Of a DNA stretch of 64,000 bases, positions 8,999-18,992 are shown piece after piece. A program made the position numbers and the translations under genes. How positions within the stretch are numbered: position 1 is the first letter of the stretch; each line of letters starts with the position of its first letter. This stretch comes from Nostoc desertorum CM1-VF14 (GTDB taxonomy: Bacteria; Cyanobacteriota; Cyanobacteriia; Cyanobacteriales; Nostocaceae): NCBI GenBank assembly GCA_019359245.1, contig JAHHHR010000010.1:1-64000 (forward strand), written 5' to 3'. The notes below the pieces were generated by a model. That model worked only from the letters and a program-made list of their open reading frames with translations, was not told the DNA's origin and did no database searches.

Positions 8999-9345
8999 GA
9001 CGTTTCGGTGTTTCGCGCAGTCTGTAGCAACTTCTGCCTTCCCTGCAAGAACTTCTGCCAAGACGTTTCGGTGTTTCGCGCAGTCTATAGCAACTTCCGT
9101 CTTCCCTGCAAGAGCTTCCGCCAAGGCGTTTCGGTGTTTCACGCAGTCTGTAGCAACTTCCGTCTTCCCTGCAAGAGTTTCTGCCAAGACGTTTTGGTGT
9201 TTCGCGCAGTCTGTAGCAACTTCCGTCTTCCCTGCAAGAACTTCTGCCAAGGCGTTTCAGTGTTTCGCACAGGTTGCTACAGACTGCGCTTTCCTTGTAA
9301 GAACTTCCACTTTTTTTGTAGCAACTTCTGCTTTGACCTTAGTTT
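8999..9345. repeat. 63-bp tandem repeat array (4 full units plus degenerate end)
   Basis: Units start at 8999, 9062, 9125 and 9188 and share the frame gacgtttcggtgtttcgc...ctgccaa with few substitutions. A fifth, diverged unit begins at 9251. There are no spacers, so this is not CRISPR. The last unit is partly inverted: 9204-9220 and 9273-9289 are 17-base perfect inverted repeats, able to form a large hairpin. The array fills the gap between the convergent hydrolase and sucrose-phosphate synthase genes. Open frames across it are a by-product of the 63-bp (21-codon) period. Confidence 0.9.
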
Positions 9346-9355
9346 TGCACTTTAT

Positions 9356-10885
9356 TTAACCCGCATTTATTAGTACCTTTTGATTACTTCCAAAGTAGAG
9401 GTCGCTCAATTCTTCCAAAAAAACATCGGTTTGCGATTCTGGATTACGGAAGTAGGGATGGATGGGAAGGAGTTCAGCGCGAGGGCGGATTTCCGGTGAA
9501 GCCAAAATCTGCTCTAGCAAAGTCAGGTAGTTTTCAGCAGTAGATTCCCAAGTGTACTTCTTCAATACCCGTTGCTGACCAGCTTGGGCAAAATACTCCC
9601 ACTCCTGAGCATTACATAGCAATCGCTCCAACCCCCGTGCAATATCAGCAGGATCTTCTGGGTCAACGAGTACGCCATATTCTTTATCTCCCTGTCGGAA
9701 GCTCTCGCTGGGGCCACCATTTTTAGTTGCTACCACTGGTAAACCTGCAACTGCTGCTTCTAAGGGAGCAAGCCCAAAGGGTTCGTAGAGTGCAGTCAGC
9801 GCAAATACTGAGCGGCGTTTAACCAAAAACCGATAGGTTGCTGCCAGTGACTCTTGAGACTGATCTGATAAGCCAAAGGCACTGATCTTGCCCCACAAGT
9901 CATTTTCTTTGACCACTTCCCGAATAGGGGCTAATACCTCTTCAGCTATGGCGTCACTAGCTTCTTCTCGCAAAGGATCGTCCAGTCCCCCTGTAATTAG
10001 CACCAAGTTAGCTCGTTCCTGAAGTGTTGGACTCATTGCAAAGGCTTGCACTAGCCCCAATATGTTTTTTTTAAGCTCTAATCGACTGGATGCTACAATA
10101 ACGGGCAAATCTCGACGGGTTTCTGCAATGTCCCGTACCAATTGATCCTGAATGTGTTGGTAGGTAGCTTCCTCATTTTCGGAACGTGCCTTTGTACCGA
10201 AAATCGAGAAATCTGCTCCCGGTGGAATCAGTGCAAAGCGGTTGTCGTTGTCTACATCCACTGCACCACTATAAACTTGATGAGAATACTGTTCAAAGCG
10301 TTCTTGTCGTGTACTAGTGATATTAATAGCCGAGCGATTCATGCTCAGGCGTTCGGCTAAAATGCGATATCTGAAATTAAATTGCTCGTCTATTCCTGTG
10401 AGATTTTCTGGGGTGATTTCCAGTTTGTCCATCTTTTGAGCGCCGAGAGAATGAGCAGTAAAGGTAAAAGGTATACCTGTCTCTTCTTCAATTAGAACGC
10501 CACATATTCCCCCATCGCCATAGTGAGCAGTCATAGCATCGGGTAAGCCACCTTCTTGTTGATAAAATTTCAAGATGTTGGGTACCCAATCAGCAACCAG
10601 ATGAGGCCATAACAACTCTTTAGCGAGAAATTCTTTTGGACCAGCTGGTAAGCGGATAATGCGGACGTTATCAACCCCTGGATATGTCTCAAATGTTTCA
10701 GCAAACTCTGGCCACTCCGGGTCAATAATTTGACGGGTGAGAATATCAACTTTATGACCCATTTGAGCTATAGCTATGGCAAGTTGCTTAACGTAGATCA
10801 GCTGACCCCCAAAATCTGGGTGTTTCGTTATATGACTATTATTTGAATCAAAATTGCCTTGAGGGTTGAGAAATCCAATATGCAT
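9356..10885 (-). CDS. sps: Sucrose-phosphate synthase (GT4 family)
   Basis: Protein of 509 residues forming sucrose-6-phosphate from UDP/ADP-glucose and fructose-6-phosphate in the cytosol. Sequence landmarks match the Halothermothrix-type SPS closely: N-terminal HIGFLNPQGNFD, HPDFGGQLIYVKQLA, HYGDGGICGVL, FTFTAHSLGAQKM, then in the C-terminal Rossmann half SRLELKKNILGLV and the nucleotide-sugar motif EPFGLAPLEAAVAGLPVVAT. There is no C-terminal phosphatase domain, as in other short cyanobacterial SPS forms, so a separate sucrose-phosphate phosphatase is needed. Sucrose is an osmoprotectant and, in heterocystous species, the carbon carrier between cells. The gene is transcribed in the same direction as the flanking NRPS genes, but a metabolic link is not evident. 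Confidence 0.92.
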   Translation of the reverse strand: MHIGFLNPQGNFDSNNSHITKHPDFGGQLIYVKQLAIAIAQMGHKVDILTRQIIDPEWPEFAETFETYPGVDNVRIIRLPAGPKEFLAKELLWPHLVADWVPNILKFYQQEGGLPDAMTAHYGDGGICGVLIEEETGIPFTFTAHSLGAQKMDKLEITPENLTGIDEQFNFRYRILAERLSMNRSAINITSTRQERFEQYSHQVYSGAVDVDNDNRFALIPPGADFSIFGTKARSENEEATYQHIQDQLVRDIAETRRDLPVIVASSRLELKKNILGLVQAFAMSPTLQERANLVLITGGLDDPLREEASDAIAEEVLAPIREVVKENDLWGKISAFGLSDQSQESLAATYRFLVKRRSVFALTALYEPFGLAPLEAAVAGLPVVATKNGGPSESFRQGDKEYGVLVDPEDPADIARGLERLLCNAQEWEYFAQAGQQRVLKKYTWESTAENYLTLLEQILASPEIRPRAELLPIHPYFRNPESQTDVFLEELSDLYFGSNQKVLINAG

Positions 10886-11604
10886 AGCCCACTTCCTAAT
10901 ACAGGTTGATTTCTACTAGAGATTTTTGCCGGAAGACGGCAGCATAACAGCTTAGTGAGTTTGTTAAAAACTCCCAAGGCTGAAAAACGCAAGCAGTGAG
11001 GATATACATGAATCCCATCAAGAAATTAGTCAAAGGGCTTTTATTGATTCCCTTTAACTTAAACCCAGCTAATTCGCGTATTTTCCTAATGTTTAAGTTA
11101 ATCGCTACTGCGGCTGGGGCATATATATCCGATGACATAAATAGCATGGTAACTTTCAATAAACAAGGCAGGAGGTGAGTAGCAAGTGGTACGCCTCGGC
11201 TGCGCTGCTCTTAAAAAATACAAGTGAAAATTACTTAATCTACCTAACAACACTACGGTTTAAAGCTTAAAATCAGGTAAATTAACTATTGTTTCCAAAA
11301 ATGGAAATTGAGTGTATCTAATCGGATTTTTTATTGCTGTCTTTTAATTTTTATCATCAGTCGATAACAAATCATCTTGGTGCGATCGCTACCGTGTAAA
11401 TTAGGATGCACCGCAAGTGTAATCAATAAACCCGCGTCCTAGCAAAGCTGTCTTGAAAAGTTGTTCTTGGGGGGGACGCCGAGGATCAAACTTTTCCCTT
11501 CTAAGGAGAGATATTTTTATGGCAACAAAATTTACATGAACCCAGACCTGCCCAAGTTCGCTAAGATGCCACCCAGGCAGTAGCAATAGGATGCGTTAAT
11601 TTCC
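10886..11604. other. 719-bp intergenic region upstream of sps
   Basis: Contains the sps promoter region by position and one weak small-ORF candidate (listed separately). The part 11401-11600 has a GC-richer patch with no recognisable product. No terminator for the NRPS pair was identified. Confidence 0.4.
11008..11178 (+). CDS. Possible 56-residue small protein
   Basis: An ATG at 11008 is preceded by GTGAGGATATAC, a reasonable ribosome-binding site. The product MNPIKKLVKGLLLIPFNLNP... has a basic N-terminus and a moderately hydrophobic middle. It resembles nothing I recognise. A minus-strand frame overlaps it. It is kept only because of the ribosome-binding site. Confidence 0.25.
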   Translation: MNPIKKLVKGLLLIPFNLNPANSRIFLMFKLIATAAGAYISDDINSMVTFNKQGRR

Positions 11605-14600
11605 TTAAAATTCCACTTCTTCTCGCTCTTCTCCTGTAGTTATAGCCTTATCAGCACCTTTTGCTGCCCAAAACATTGTATCAATGCACTTAGCGAGTTG
11701 TTCAATAGTTGGTGCTTCAAATAAATTACGTACAGTTACATCTATTTGAAAGGTATCTCGAATTCGGGAAATTAACTGAGTCGCTAGTAGAGAATGACCG
11801 CCCAATTCAAAGAAATTATCATGAACGCCTATCTGCTCTTTTCCCAAGACTTTAGCCCAAATTTCTCCAAGTAACTCTTCAACTTGCGATCGCGGTGCTA
11901 CATAATCATATCTATCGAAAGTTACTATATCTGTTCTAGGTAAAGCACGACGGTCTACTTTGCCATTCGGTGTTAATGGTATTGATTCCATAACCAGATA
12001 TGCTGTTGGCACCATGTATTCTGGTAACTTTTCTTTCAAGTACTTACGTAATACAGATGCTAAATCTGATACTTCTACTACATTAAGAACAATATAAGCC
12101 ACCAAATACTTGTTATCAGGTATGTCCTCATCAGCAATTACTACTGTTTCTTTCACTGCTGGATGTTCGGTCAAAACCGCTTCAATCTCTGATAATTCAA
12201 TGCGGAAGCCACGAATTTTTACTTGATTGTCAATCCGACCTAAAAATTCAATATTCCCATCTGGTAAATAGCGGGCTAAATCACCCGTTTTATAAAGTCG
12301 TGTTTTTGAATTATTATTAAAATCATTTGTGAAGAATTGTTCAGTAGTTAATTCCGGGTGATTGACATATTCTCGTGCCAAACCATCACCGCCAATATAT
12401 AATTCGCCAATAATACCAATGGGCAAAGGTTGTAAATGTGAATCTAATATATAAATTTGTGTATTATTAATCGGGCAACCAATGGGAATAAATGTGGCTG
12501 ATTCTGGTAACTCTTGGATATGATAATAAGATGAGAATGTTGTATTTTCTGTAGGCCCATAAACATGAATTAAATGCTTTGGCGCACCATGTTGGAGAAT
12601 TCTTTTAACCCATCTTATATTGACAGCCTCGCCACCAAACAGTAAATATCGCAATGAAGCAAAAGCTTGCGGAACATCTCTAGCAATCTGTTGAAATAAA
12701 GCTGTTGTGAAAAATAAGACACTAATTTGTTTTTGTTGTAGCTGTAACGCGAATTCATGAGGCGAAAGGATGACATCTTTGCTAACACCTATAAGTTGAG
12801 CGCCGTTAAGTAACGCCCCCCAAATCTCGAATGTTGCTGCATCAAAAGAAGTGTTTGAGACTTGGGCAATTTTATCTGATGGTGACAACTTTATATAGTT
12901 TGTATTGCACACTAGCCGATTTACAGCTTTGTGAGTTATGGCTACTCCCTTAGGTTTACCTGTAGAGCCGGAAGTGTAAATAACATAAGCTAAATTGTTA
13001 GATGTAACGCTACTTTTAACGCTATGGTTGTTTTCTTGAGTAATAATTTCCCAGTCTTTATCTATGCAAACAATTGGATTTAAAAAGCATTCAAAAGACT
13101 TAAGTAACTTTTCTTGTGTTAGCAATACTGAAACCTGTGCATCTTCCAGCATGAACTTTAAGCGTTCTTGAGGATAGCTGGGATCTAAAGGTACATAAGC
13201 TCCTCCTGCTTTCAGAATGCCTAATAAGCCAACTATCATTTCTATAGACTGTGAAATGCAAATACCTACTAATTTCTCTGAAGCAACCCCGATTTTTTGT
13301 AAGTATTGTGCTAGTTTATTGCTGCGTATATTTAACTCTTGATAAGTGAGTTGATCGTTACCAAAGATTGCTGCTATAGAATTAGGATAATGCTGTACTT
13401 GTTCTTCAAACAACTGATGGATACACTTATCATAAGGATAATCTGTATTAGTGTTATTCCAGTCTACTAATACCTGATGTCGCTCCGCTTCGCTTAAAAG
13501 AGGTAAATTTGCAATACGCTGTTCTGGATTGGCAAGAATGCTTGACAACAGAGTTTTAAAATGTTCCAGCATCCGGCTGATAGTAACTTTATCAAACAAA
13601 TCAGTGTTGTAAACCATTACGCCACGGAGTCCTTCAGAATACTCCCAGTTTGCACCCCATAAGCTCCTAAAATCATCAGAACACTTCCATAAGTGTAATT
13701 CTAAATCAAAGCGCGTTTTTTTTAAATCAATATTCAAAAAGCTAGGCACTAATCCAGGTAGTTCTAGTGCAGACATTGGTGCATTTTGCAAACTAAATAC
13801 TACTTGGAATAATGGATGATGGCGCAAGTTGCGCTCTGGATGCAGTTCTTCAACAAGTTTATCAAATGGCAAATCTTGCTGGCTATAAGCTCCTAGTGTT
13901 ACTTCTCGGACTCTGCTTAACAGTTCTCGAAAAGTCGGGTTTTCAGATAAATTGCTGCGTAATACTAAACTATTGACAAAAAAACCAATTAGACCTTCAA
14001 TTTCGCTACGATTACGGTTAGCAATTGGCGAACCTACCGCAATATCTTCTTGATGTGTGTAGCGGTATAGCAAAGTTTTAAATGCTGCCAGCAGCATCAT
14101 AAAAAAGGTTACACCTTCTTGCTGCGAAAGCTTTTCTAATGCATCAGTTAGCTTTTGTGGTAACTCAAAAAATTGTGTTGCTCCTTCATAGCTTTGTATA
14201 ACTGGCCTTGGTTTGTCGGTAGGCAAATGCAGCATAGAAATACCATTTAATTGCTGCTGCCAATAATTTAACTGCGTTTGTAGTACTTCTCCTTGTAGCC
14301 ATTCGCGCTGCCAGTGGGCAAAGTCGGCGTATTGAAGAGGCAATTCTAATAGAGGGGAAGGCTGGTTTTGTGCAAAAGCTGTGTACAGTATTCCCACTTC
14401 CCGAATCAGCACCCCAATAGACCAATCATCACAGATAATGTGGTGCATATTCAGTAATAGAATATTTTCTGTTTTAGAAAGCACAAGCAACTTCACTCGC
14501 AGCAATGGCCCGGAGGATAAATCAAAGGGATGTTCTATCTCTGCGTTAATAATGCTGTTTACTTCAACTTCCCTTTCACCATCTGGCAGTAGCTGGAGGT

Positions 14601-14865
14601 CTAATACAGAAATAGGTATTGTTAAGCTGGGTGCAATCGCCTGTAGAGGTTGCCCATCCAAGACTATAAATGTAGTGCGTAAGCTTTCATGACGATGTAC
14701 AATTTCGTTAAAAGTCTGCTCTAGTGCCGTTAAGTTAAGTGAACCTGTTAAGCGAATTACTGTCGGCACATTATAAATAGTATTGTCAGGGATCAACTGG
14801 TCGAGGAACCATAATCGCTGTTGGGCGAAAGATACTGGAAAAACAAAGACCTCTTCAGAAAACAT
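11605..14865 (-). CDS. NRPS, C-A-PCP module (predicted Ile/Val)
   Basis: Single-module NRPS of 1086 residues. The condensation domain starts almost at the N-terminus (FAQQRLWFLDQL near 14) and its catalytic motif near 138 reads HHIICDDWS instead of HHxxxDG. The adenylation domain has YTSGSTGKPKG near 625. By-eye alignment gives the code DAFFLGVTFK, close to known Ile and Val codes. A PCP (DNFFELGGHSL) is near 1022. The C-terminus ends GEEREEVEF, similar to acidic tails at NRPS subunit C-termini that dock to a following condensation domain, so it is unlikely to be terminal. The ATG lies 8 bases after the stop of the TE module gene, with AAGGA upstream, so the two are co-transcribed and probably translationally coupled. 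Confidence 0.93.
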   Translation of the reverse strand: MFSEEVFVFPVSFAQQRLWFLDQLIPDNTIYNVPTVIRLTGSLNLTALEQTFNEIVHRHESLRTTFIVLDGQPLQAIAPSLTIPISVLDLQLLPDGEREVEVNSIINAEIEHPFDLSSGPLLRVKLLVLSKTENILLLNMHHIICDDWSIGVLIREVGILYTAFAQNQPSPLLELPLQYADFAHWQREWLQGEVLQTQLNYWQQQLNGISMLHLPTDKPRPVIQSYEGATQFFELPQKLTDALEKLSQQEGVTFFMMLLAAFKTLLYRYTHQEDIAVGSPIANRNRSEIEGLIGFFVNSLVLRSNLSENPTFRELLSRVREVTLGAYSQQDLPFDKLVEELHPERNLRHHPLFQVVFSLQNAPMSALELPGLVPSFLNIDLKKTRFDLELHLWKCSDDFRSLWGANWEYSEGLRGVMVYNTDLFDKVTISRMLEHFKTLLSSILANPEQRIANLPLLSEAERHQVLVDWNNTNTDYPYDKCIHQLFEEQVQHYPNSIAAIFGNDQLTYQELNIRSNKLAQYLQKIGVASEKLVGICISQSIEMIVGLLGILKAGGAYVPLDPSYPQERLKFMLEDAQVSVLLTQEKLLKSFECFLNPIVCIDKDWEIITQENNHSVKSSVTSNNLAYVIYTSGSTGKPKGVAITHKAVNRLVCNTNYIKLSPSDKIAQVSNTSFDAATFEIWGALLNGAQLIGVSKDVILSPHEFALQLQQKQISVLFFTTALFQQIARDVPQAFASLRYLLFGGEAVNIRWVKRILQHGAPKHLIHVYGPTENTTFSSYYHIQELPESATFIPIGCPINNTQIYILDSHLQPLPIGIIGELYIGGDGLAREYVNHPELTTEQFFTNDFNNNSKTRLYKTGDLARYLPDGNIEFLGRIDNQVKIRGFRIELSEIEAVLTEHPAVKETVVIADEDIPDNKYLVAYIVLNVVEVSDLASVLRKYLKEKLPEYMVPTAYLVMESIPLTPNGKVDRRALPRTDIVTFDRYDYVAPRSQVEELLGEIWAKVLGKEQIGVHDNFFELGGHSLLATQLISRIRDTFQIDVTVRNLFEAPTIEQLAKCIDTMFWAAKGADKAITTGEEREEVEF

Positions 14866-14873
14866 ATTGATCC

Positions 14874-17800
14874 TTATTTTAAAGTTTGTGCTTTCTCAAT
14901 ACAGGCTCTTAACTGTGCGGCGAGAACCTGAATATGAGGTTTTCTCAGCATAGTTAGGTGATTGCCAGGAATATGATGAATTTCCGTTTCTCCCACAGCT
15001 AACTGATCCCAACCCATACTCGCGTCTTCCTCAGCAACGTTTAACTGAACTTTTGTTCTGAAAAGATTAATTCGCTTAGGGTAGACTTGCGGAACGTAGT
15101 TGAGAACTGCTTGGCTATTGGCGTAAAAAACACGAAGCATAGGGACAATTGCCGACTCATTTAAAAGTCTTAGCTTGGATTCTTCAGATACAAGGTTAAC
15201 TGTAGCATCCCCCTTTTGGATGAAGTGGGAGAACAGATTTGTTTGGAGCGCTCGCATCAATTTCTGAAAATTAGGAAATCGATAAGTTAAATTATTAATA
15301 TGGTTCTTACTATGAGCAGTAATTAGATACAAATAATCAAGGAAAAAGGGCCACATATATGGCGCTACTGTAGTAAAAATAAACTTGAAAGCATTACTTA
15401 AAGAAGGTAGATTGCTCTTAATTGGTGCTACAGTGTCAAGCACAGCAAGTAAAGCTACTTCTTCCCCAGAATTTTGGAGTTGTTGAGCCATTTCAAAAGC
15501 AACCCAACCTCCAAAAGACCAACCTCCTATAAAATAAGGGCCTTTCGGTTGTACTGAGCGCAATGCTTCAATATAGTGGGTAGCCATATCCTCAATGCGA
15601 TTTAGTGGAGTTTCCCCATCAATTCCAATAGGCTGTAGCCCATAAAATGGCTGATTTTTTCCCAATTGATGAGCTAATTCATAATAAGGAAAGACAACAC
15701 CAAATATTGGATGGACGCAAAAGAAAGGCGGATTTGAGCCATTCGGTTGAATCGGAACCAAAGGAGACCATGCCAGAGAATCTGTTTTTGTATATAGTGC
15801 AATTGCTAAACTGTCAATTGTTTGATTTAAAAACAAGTTAGATAAAGGTAAATCACGCTCAAACTGTTTGTTTATTTGGTCTAATAAACGTATAGCCAGC
15901 AGCGAATTACCTCCTAAATCAAAGAAGTTGTCATGAATACCTACATTCTCAACATTAAGGACTTCAGCCCAGATTTTTGCCAAGGTTGACTCAGTTGGAG
16001 TACGAGGAGCAATAAAGGCTTTATCTATTGAGCGGCTCTGAGTATCAATTGCTTTTAATGCATAATGATCAACTTTGCCATTAGCCGTTAACGGCAGAGA
16101 ATCCAGAATTACAAAAGCTTTTGGTATCATGTATTCTGGTAATTTCTCTTTTAAGAATTGACGTAGTTCAATAATTGTTTGCTCCTGCGGTGGCTTAGAA
16201 ACAATGTAAGCTATTAAATGCTTGTTATCATATAGATTACCTTGAGCAATTACAATTGCTTTTTCTACATTATTATGCTGTCTTATAACTGTTTCAATTT
16301 CTGACAACTCAATACGGAAGCCACGAATTTTTACTTGATTATCGATGCGTTCTAAAAATTCAATATTACCGTCTGCTCGATATCTGGCTAAATCACCCGT
16401 CTTATAAATCCTTGCTCCTTTTTTATCATGAAAAGGATTGGAAATAAACTTTTTTGCAGTTAACTCAGAGCAGTTTAGGTAGCCTCGTGCTAACCCATCA
16501 CCAGCGATACACAATTCGCCTAAAATGCCAACTGGTACAGGCTGTAAATGCTTATCTAATATATAAATTTCAGTGTTAGCGATTGGGCGACCAATAGGCG
16601 GTTTTTCACTCACAGATTTAATTTCGGCAACAGTTGACCAAACGGTTGCTTCAGTAGGCCCGTAAGCGTTAAAGAACCTACGGCTAGGATTCCAGCAACG
16701 TTTTACTATATCCTCAGAACATGATTCACCCGCGCTAATAATAGTTTGCAATGCAGGTAATGATTCTGTAGGTAGAACTGCCAAAACCGCAGGCGGAAGG
16801 GTAACGTGAGTAATAGCTTTTTCGCGTAATAGTTGGAACAAAGATTTTCCAGGTAGAAGGCATTCTTTATTTGCTAAATAAAGGGTTGCTCCTGTTTGCA
16901 ATGCCATCACAATCTCAAAAATTGAGGCATCGAAACTTAATGATGCGAATTGCAGAATGCGGTTACTCGGCTGTAAGTTAAAAACCTCAATTTGCTCTGC
17001 TGCCAAATTAGATAGCCCTCGGTGTTCGATTAAAACGCCTTTTGGCTGCCCTGTTGAGCCAGAGGTATAGATGACATAAGCTAAGTTTTCAAGTGTTACA
17101 CAACTGTTTGGGTTTTCTCGGCTATATTGTTTAATAGTTGCCCAATGTTTATCTATACTAATAATTTGATTTGAGAATTCTGTAAAATGCTGAATTAATT
17201 TTTCTTCTGTTAGTAATATTGAAACTTGTGCATCTTGCAACATGAAGTTAAGACGCTCTTGAGGATAGCTGGGATCTAAAGGTAAGTATGCGCCTCCAGC
17301 TTTGAGGATACCTAACATGGCGATTATGATTTCTGCGGATCGCTCCACACAAATGCCAACTAAAGTTTCAGTTTGCACACCTATTTTTTTGAGATAATGT
17401 GCCAGTTGGTTACTGCGTATATTTAACTCTTTGTAGCTGAGTTGTTGATTACCAAATACTAGTGCGATCGCATCAGGACTTTTTTCTACTTTTGCTTCAA
17501 ATAACTGATGAAAACACTTACCATTTGGGTACGTTTTCTTAGTGTCATTCCAATCAATTAATAACTGCTGCCGTTCTCCTTCAGTAAGCAAAGCTAAATC
17601 TGAAATATGCTGTTTTGGATTGGCAACAATACTTTCCAGCAGTATTTGGAAATGTCCCAGCATTCGCGTAATGGTGCTTTGATCAAATAAATCAGTGCTA
17701 TACACGATTTCTCCTTTCAGAGTTTCCAAGTCTCGCCACAGATGGAACTCTAAATCAAGCTTTGCAATTTTGCTGTCGAAGTCGAATAACGAAAGCTTTA

Positions 17801-18992
17801 ACCCAGGTAACTCTAGTGCTTCAATGGGAGTATTTTGCAGACTAAATACGACCTGAAATAACGGATGACGGCTCAAATCTCGCTCTGGGTGAAGTTCCTC
17901 CACCAGCTTTTCAAAGGGCAAATCCTGATGGGCATAAGCTCCCAAAGTTACCTCTCGCACTCGATTTAATAATTCTCGAAACGTCGGGTTTCCTGATAAA
18001 TCGCTACGTAGCACCAAACTATTGACAAAAAAACCAATTAACCCCTCTAGTTCACTACGATTACGATTAGCGATCACTGAACCTACTACAATATCCTCTT
18101 GCTGCGTGTAGCGATAGAGCAAAGTCTGAAACGCTGCAAGCATTGTCATGAACAAGGTTACATCTTCTTGGTAGCTAAGTGTCTCTAGCGCTTGAGTTAA
18201 GGAATGTGGTAGTTCTAAAAATTGTTTTGCACCCCTGTAGGTTGAAACTGCTGGTCTTAGTCGGTCGGTAGGGAGATTCAGCACCGAAATCCCATCTAAT
18301 TGCTTTTGCCAGTAAACTAACTGCGTTTGTAAAGGCGAACAGCCGTTTTCCCCCACTGCTTGCAGCCACTCCCGTTGCCATTGGGCGAAATCTGCATACT
18401 GGATGGGTAATTCTGGCAGAAGCGTAGACATCAGACATCGCTTATCTTCTACAAAAGCTTTGTATAATACCCCCAGTTCTCTAATCAGCACCCCAATTGA
18501 CCAGCCATCGGCAACAATGTGATGTAGATTTAGCAGCAGCACATATTCGGCTTCATCTACTTGTAGCAGCTTCACTCGCAGCAATGGTCCGGTAGTGAGA
18601 CTGAAAGGATGTTGAGCCTCTGCGGTTGCAATTCGCCGTACTTGTATCTCACATTCTTGATCGAAATTGCGTAGATCTATTAGGGGAAGAGGTATAGTTA
18701 AGCTTGGTACAATTAGCTGCACTGGTTGCTGCTCTACCATCGCAAATGTAGTGCGTAAGGTTTCGTGGCGACGAACAATTTCGTTGAATGTCTGCTTTAA
18801 AGCGACAAAGTTGAGGGAACCTTTCAGGCAAAGTGCTGTTGACACATTGTAAAATGGATTGCCCGATGCTAATTGGTCGAGAAACCACAATCGCTGCTGG
18901 GCGAAAGAAGTGGGGAAGACAAAAACCTCTGTTTCATCAGAAAAATTAAGTTCTTCATCAGCCGTGAGGCTACTGAAAATATACTGGCTCAT
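14874..18992 (-). CDS. NRPS terminal module, C-A-PCP-TE
   Basis: Protein of 1372 residues. A condensation domain (HHIVADG near 157) is followed by an adenylation domain (YTSGSTGQPKG near 640), a PCP (LGGNSL near 1029) and a type-I thioesterase with GWSFGG near 1160 and a likely catalytic His in GNHLTM near 1345. The thioesterase releases the peptide by hydrolysis or cyclisation. The adenylation code read by eye is DAFTIAAVW(K); it resembles aromatic/hydrophobic pockets but I cannot assign it. The gene is transcribed first in the locus although its module must act last. No loading (A-PCP) module, phosphopantetheinyl transferase or exporter is visible nearby. Confidence 0.93.
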   Translation of the reverse strand: MSQYIFSSLTADEELNFSDETEVFVFPTSFAQQRLWFLDQLASGNPFYNVSTALCLKGSLNFVALKQTFNEIVRRHETLRTTFAMVEQQPVQLIVPSLTIPLPLIDLRNFDQECEIQVRRIATAEAQHPFSLTTGPLLRVKLLQVDEAEYVLLLNLHHIVADGWSIGVLIRELGVLYKAFVEDKRCLMSTLLPELPIQYADFAQWQREWLQAVGENGCSPLQTQLVYWQKQLDGISVLNLPTDRLRPAVSTYRGAKQFLELPHSLTQALETLSYQEDVTLFMTMLAAFQTLLYRYTQQEDIVVGSVIANRNRSELEGLIGFFVNSLVLRSDLSGNPTFRELLNRVREVTLGAYAHQDLPFEKLVEELHPERDLSRHPLFQVVFSLQNTPIEALELPGLKLSLFDFDSKIAKLDLEFHLWRDLETLKGEIVYSTDLFDQSTITRMLGHFQILLESIVANPKQHISDLALLTEGERQQLLIDWNDTKKTYPNGKCFHQLFEAKVEKSPDAIALVFGNQQLSYKELNIRSNQLAHYLKKIGVQTETLVGICVERSAEIIIAMLGILKAGGAYLPLDPSYPQERLNFMLQDAQVSILLTEEKLIQHFTEFSNQIISIDKHWATIKQYSRENPNSCVTLENLAYVIYTSGSTGQPKGVLIEHRGLSNLAAEQIEVFNLQPSNRILQFASLSFDASIFEIVMALQTGATLYLANKECLLPGKSLFQLLREKAITHVTLPPAVLAVLPTESLPALQTIISAGESCSEDIVKRCWNPSRRFFNAYGPTEATVWSTVAEIKSVSEKPPIGRPIANTEIYILDKHLQPVPVGILGELCIAGDGLARGYLNCSELTAKKFISNPFHDKKGARIYKTGDLARYRADGNIEFLERIDNQVKIRGFRIELSEIETVIRQHNNVEKAIVIAQGNLYDNKHLIAYIVSKPPQEQTIIELRQFLKEKLPEYMIPKAFVILDSLPLTANGKVDHYALKAIDTQSRSIDKAFIAPRTPTESTLAKIWAEVLNVENVGIHDNFFDLGGNSLLAIRLLDQINKQFERDLPLSNLFLNQTIDSLAIALYTKTDSLAWSPLVPIQPNGSNPPFFCVHPIFGVVFPYYELAHQLGKNQPFYGLQPIGIDGETPLNRIEDMATHYIEALRSVQPKGPYFIGGWSFGGWVAFEMAQQLQNSGEEVALLAVLDTVAPIKSNLPSLSNAFKFIFTTVAPYMWPFFLDYLYLITAHSKNHINNLTYRFPNFQKLMRALQTNLFSHFIQKGDATVNLVSEESKLRLLNESAIVPMLRVFYANSQAVLNYVPQVYPKRINLFRTKVQLNVAEEDASMGWDQLAVGETEIHHIPGNHLTMLRKPHIQVLAAQLRACIEKAQTLK

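Noticed and set aside
8999..9345. CRISPR array
   Set aside because: Units are contiguous with no unique spacers, and no cas genes are nearby.
8966..9373. Three overlapping open frames across the 63-bp repeats
   Set aside because: The repeat period is a multiple of three, so stops are avoided in several frames at once. No ribosome-binding site or plausible protein composition is present.
11401..11586. 61-residue minus-strand ORF
   Set aside because: Composition is unlike a protein, there is no ribosome-binding site, and no similarity was recognised.
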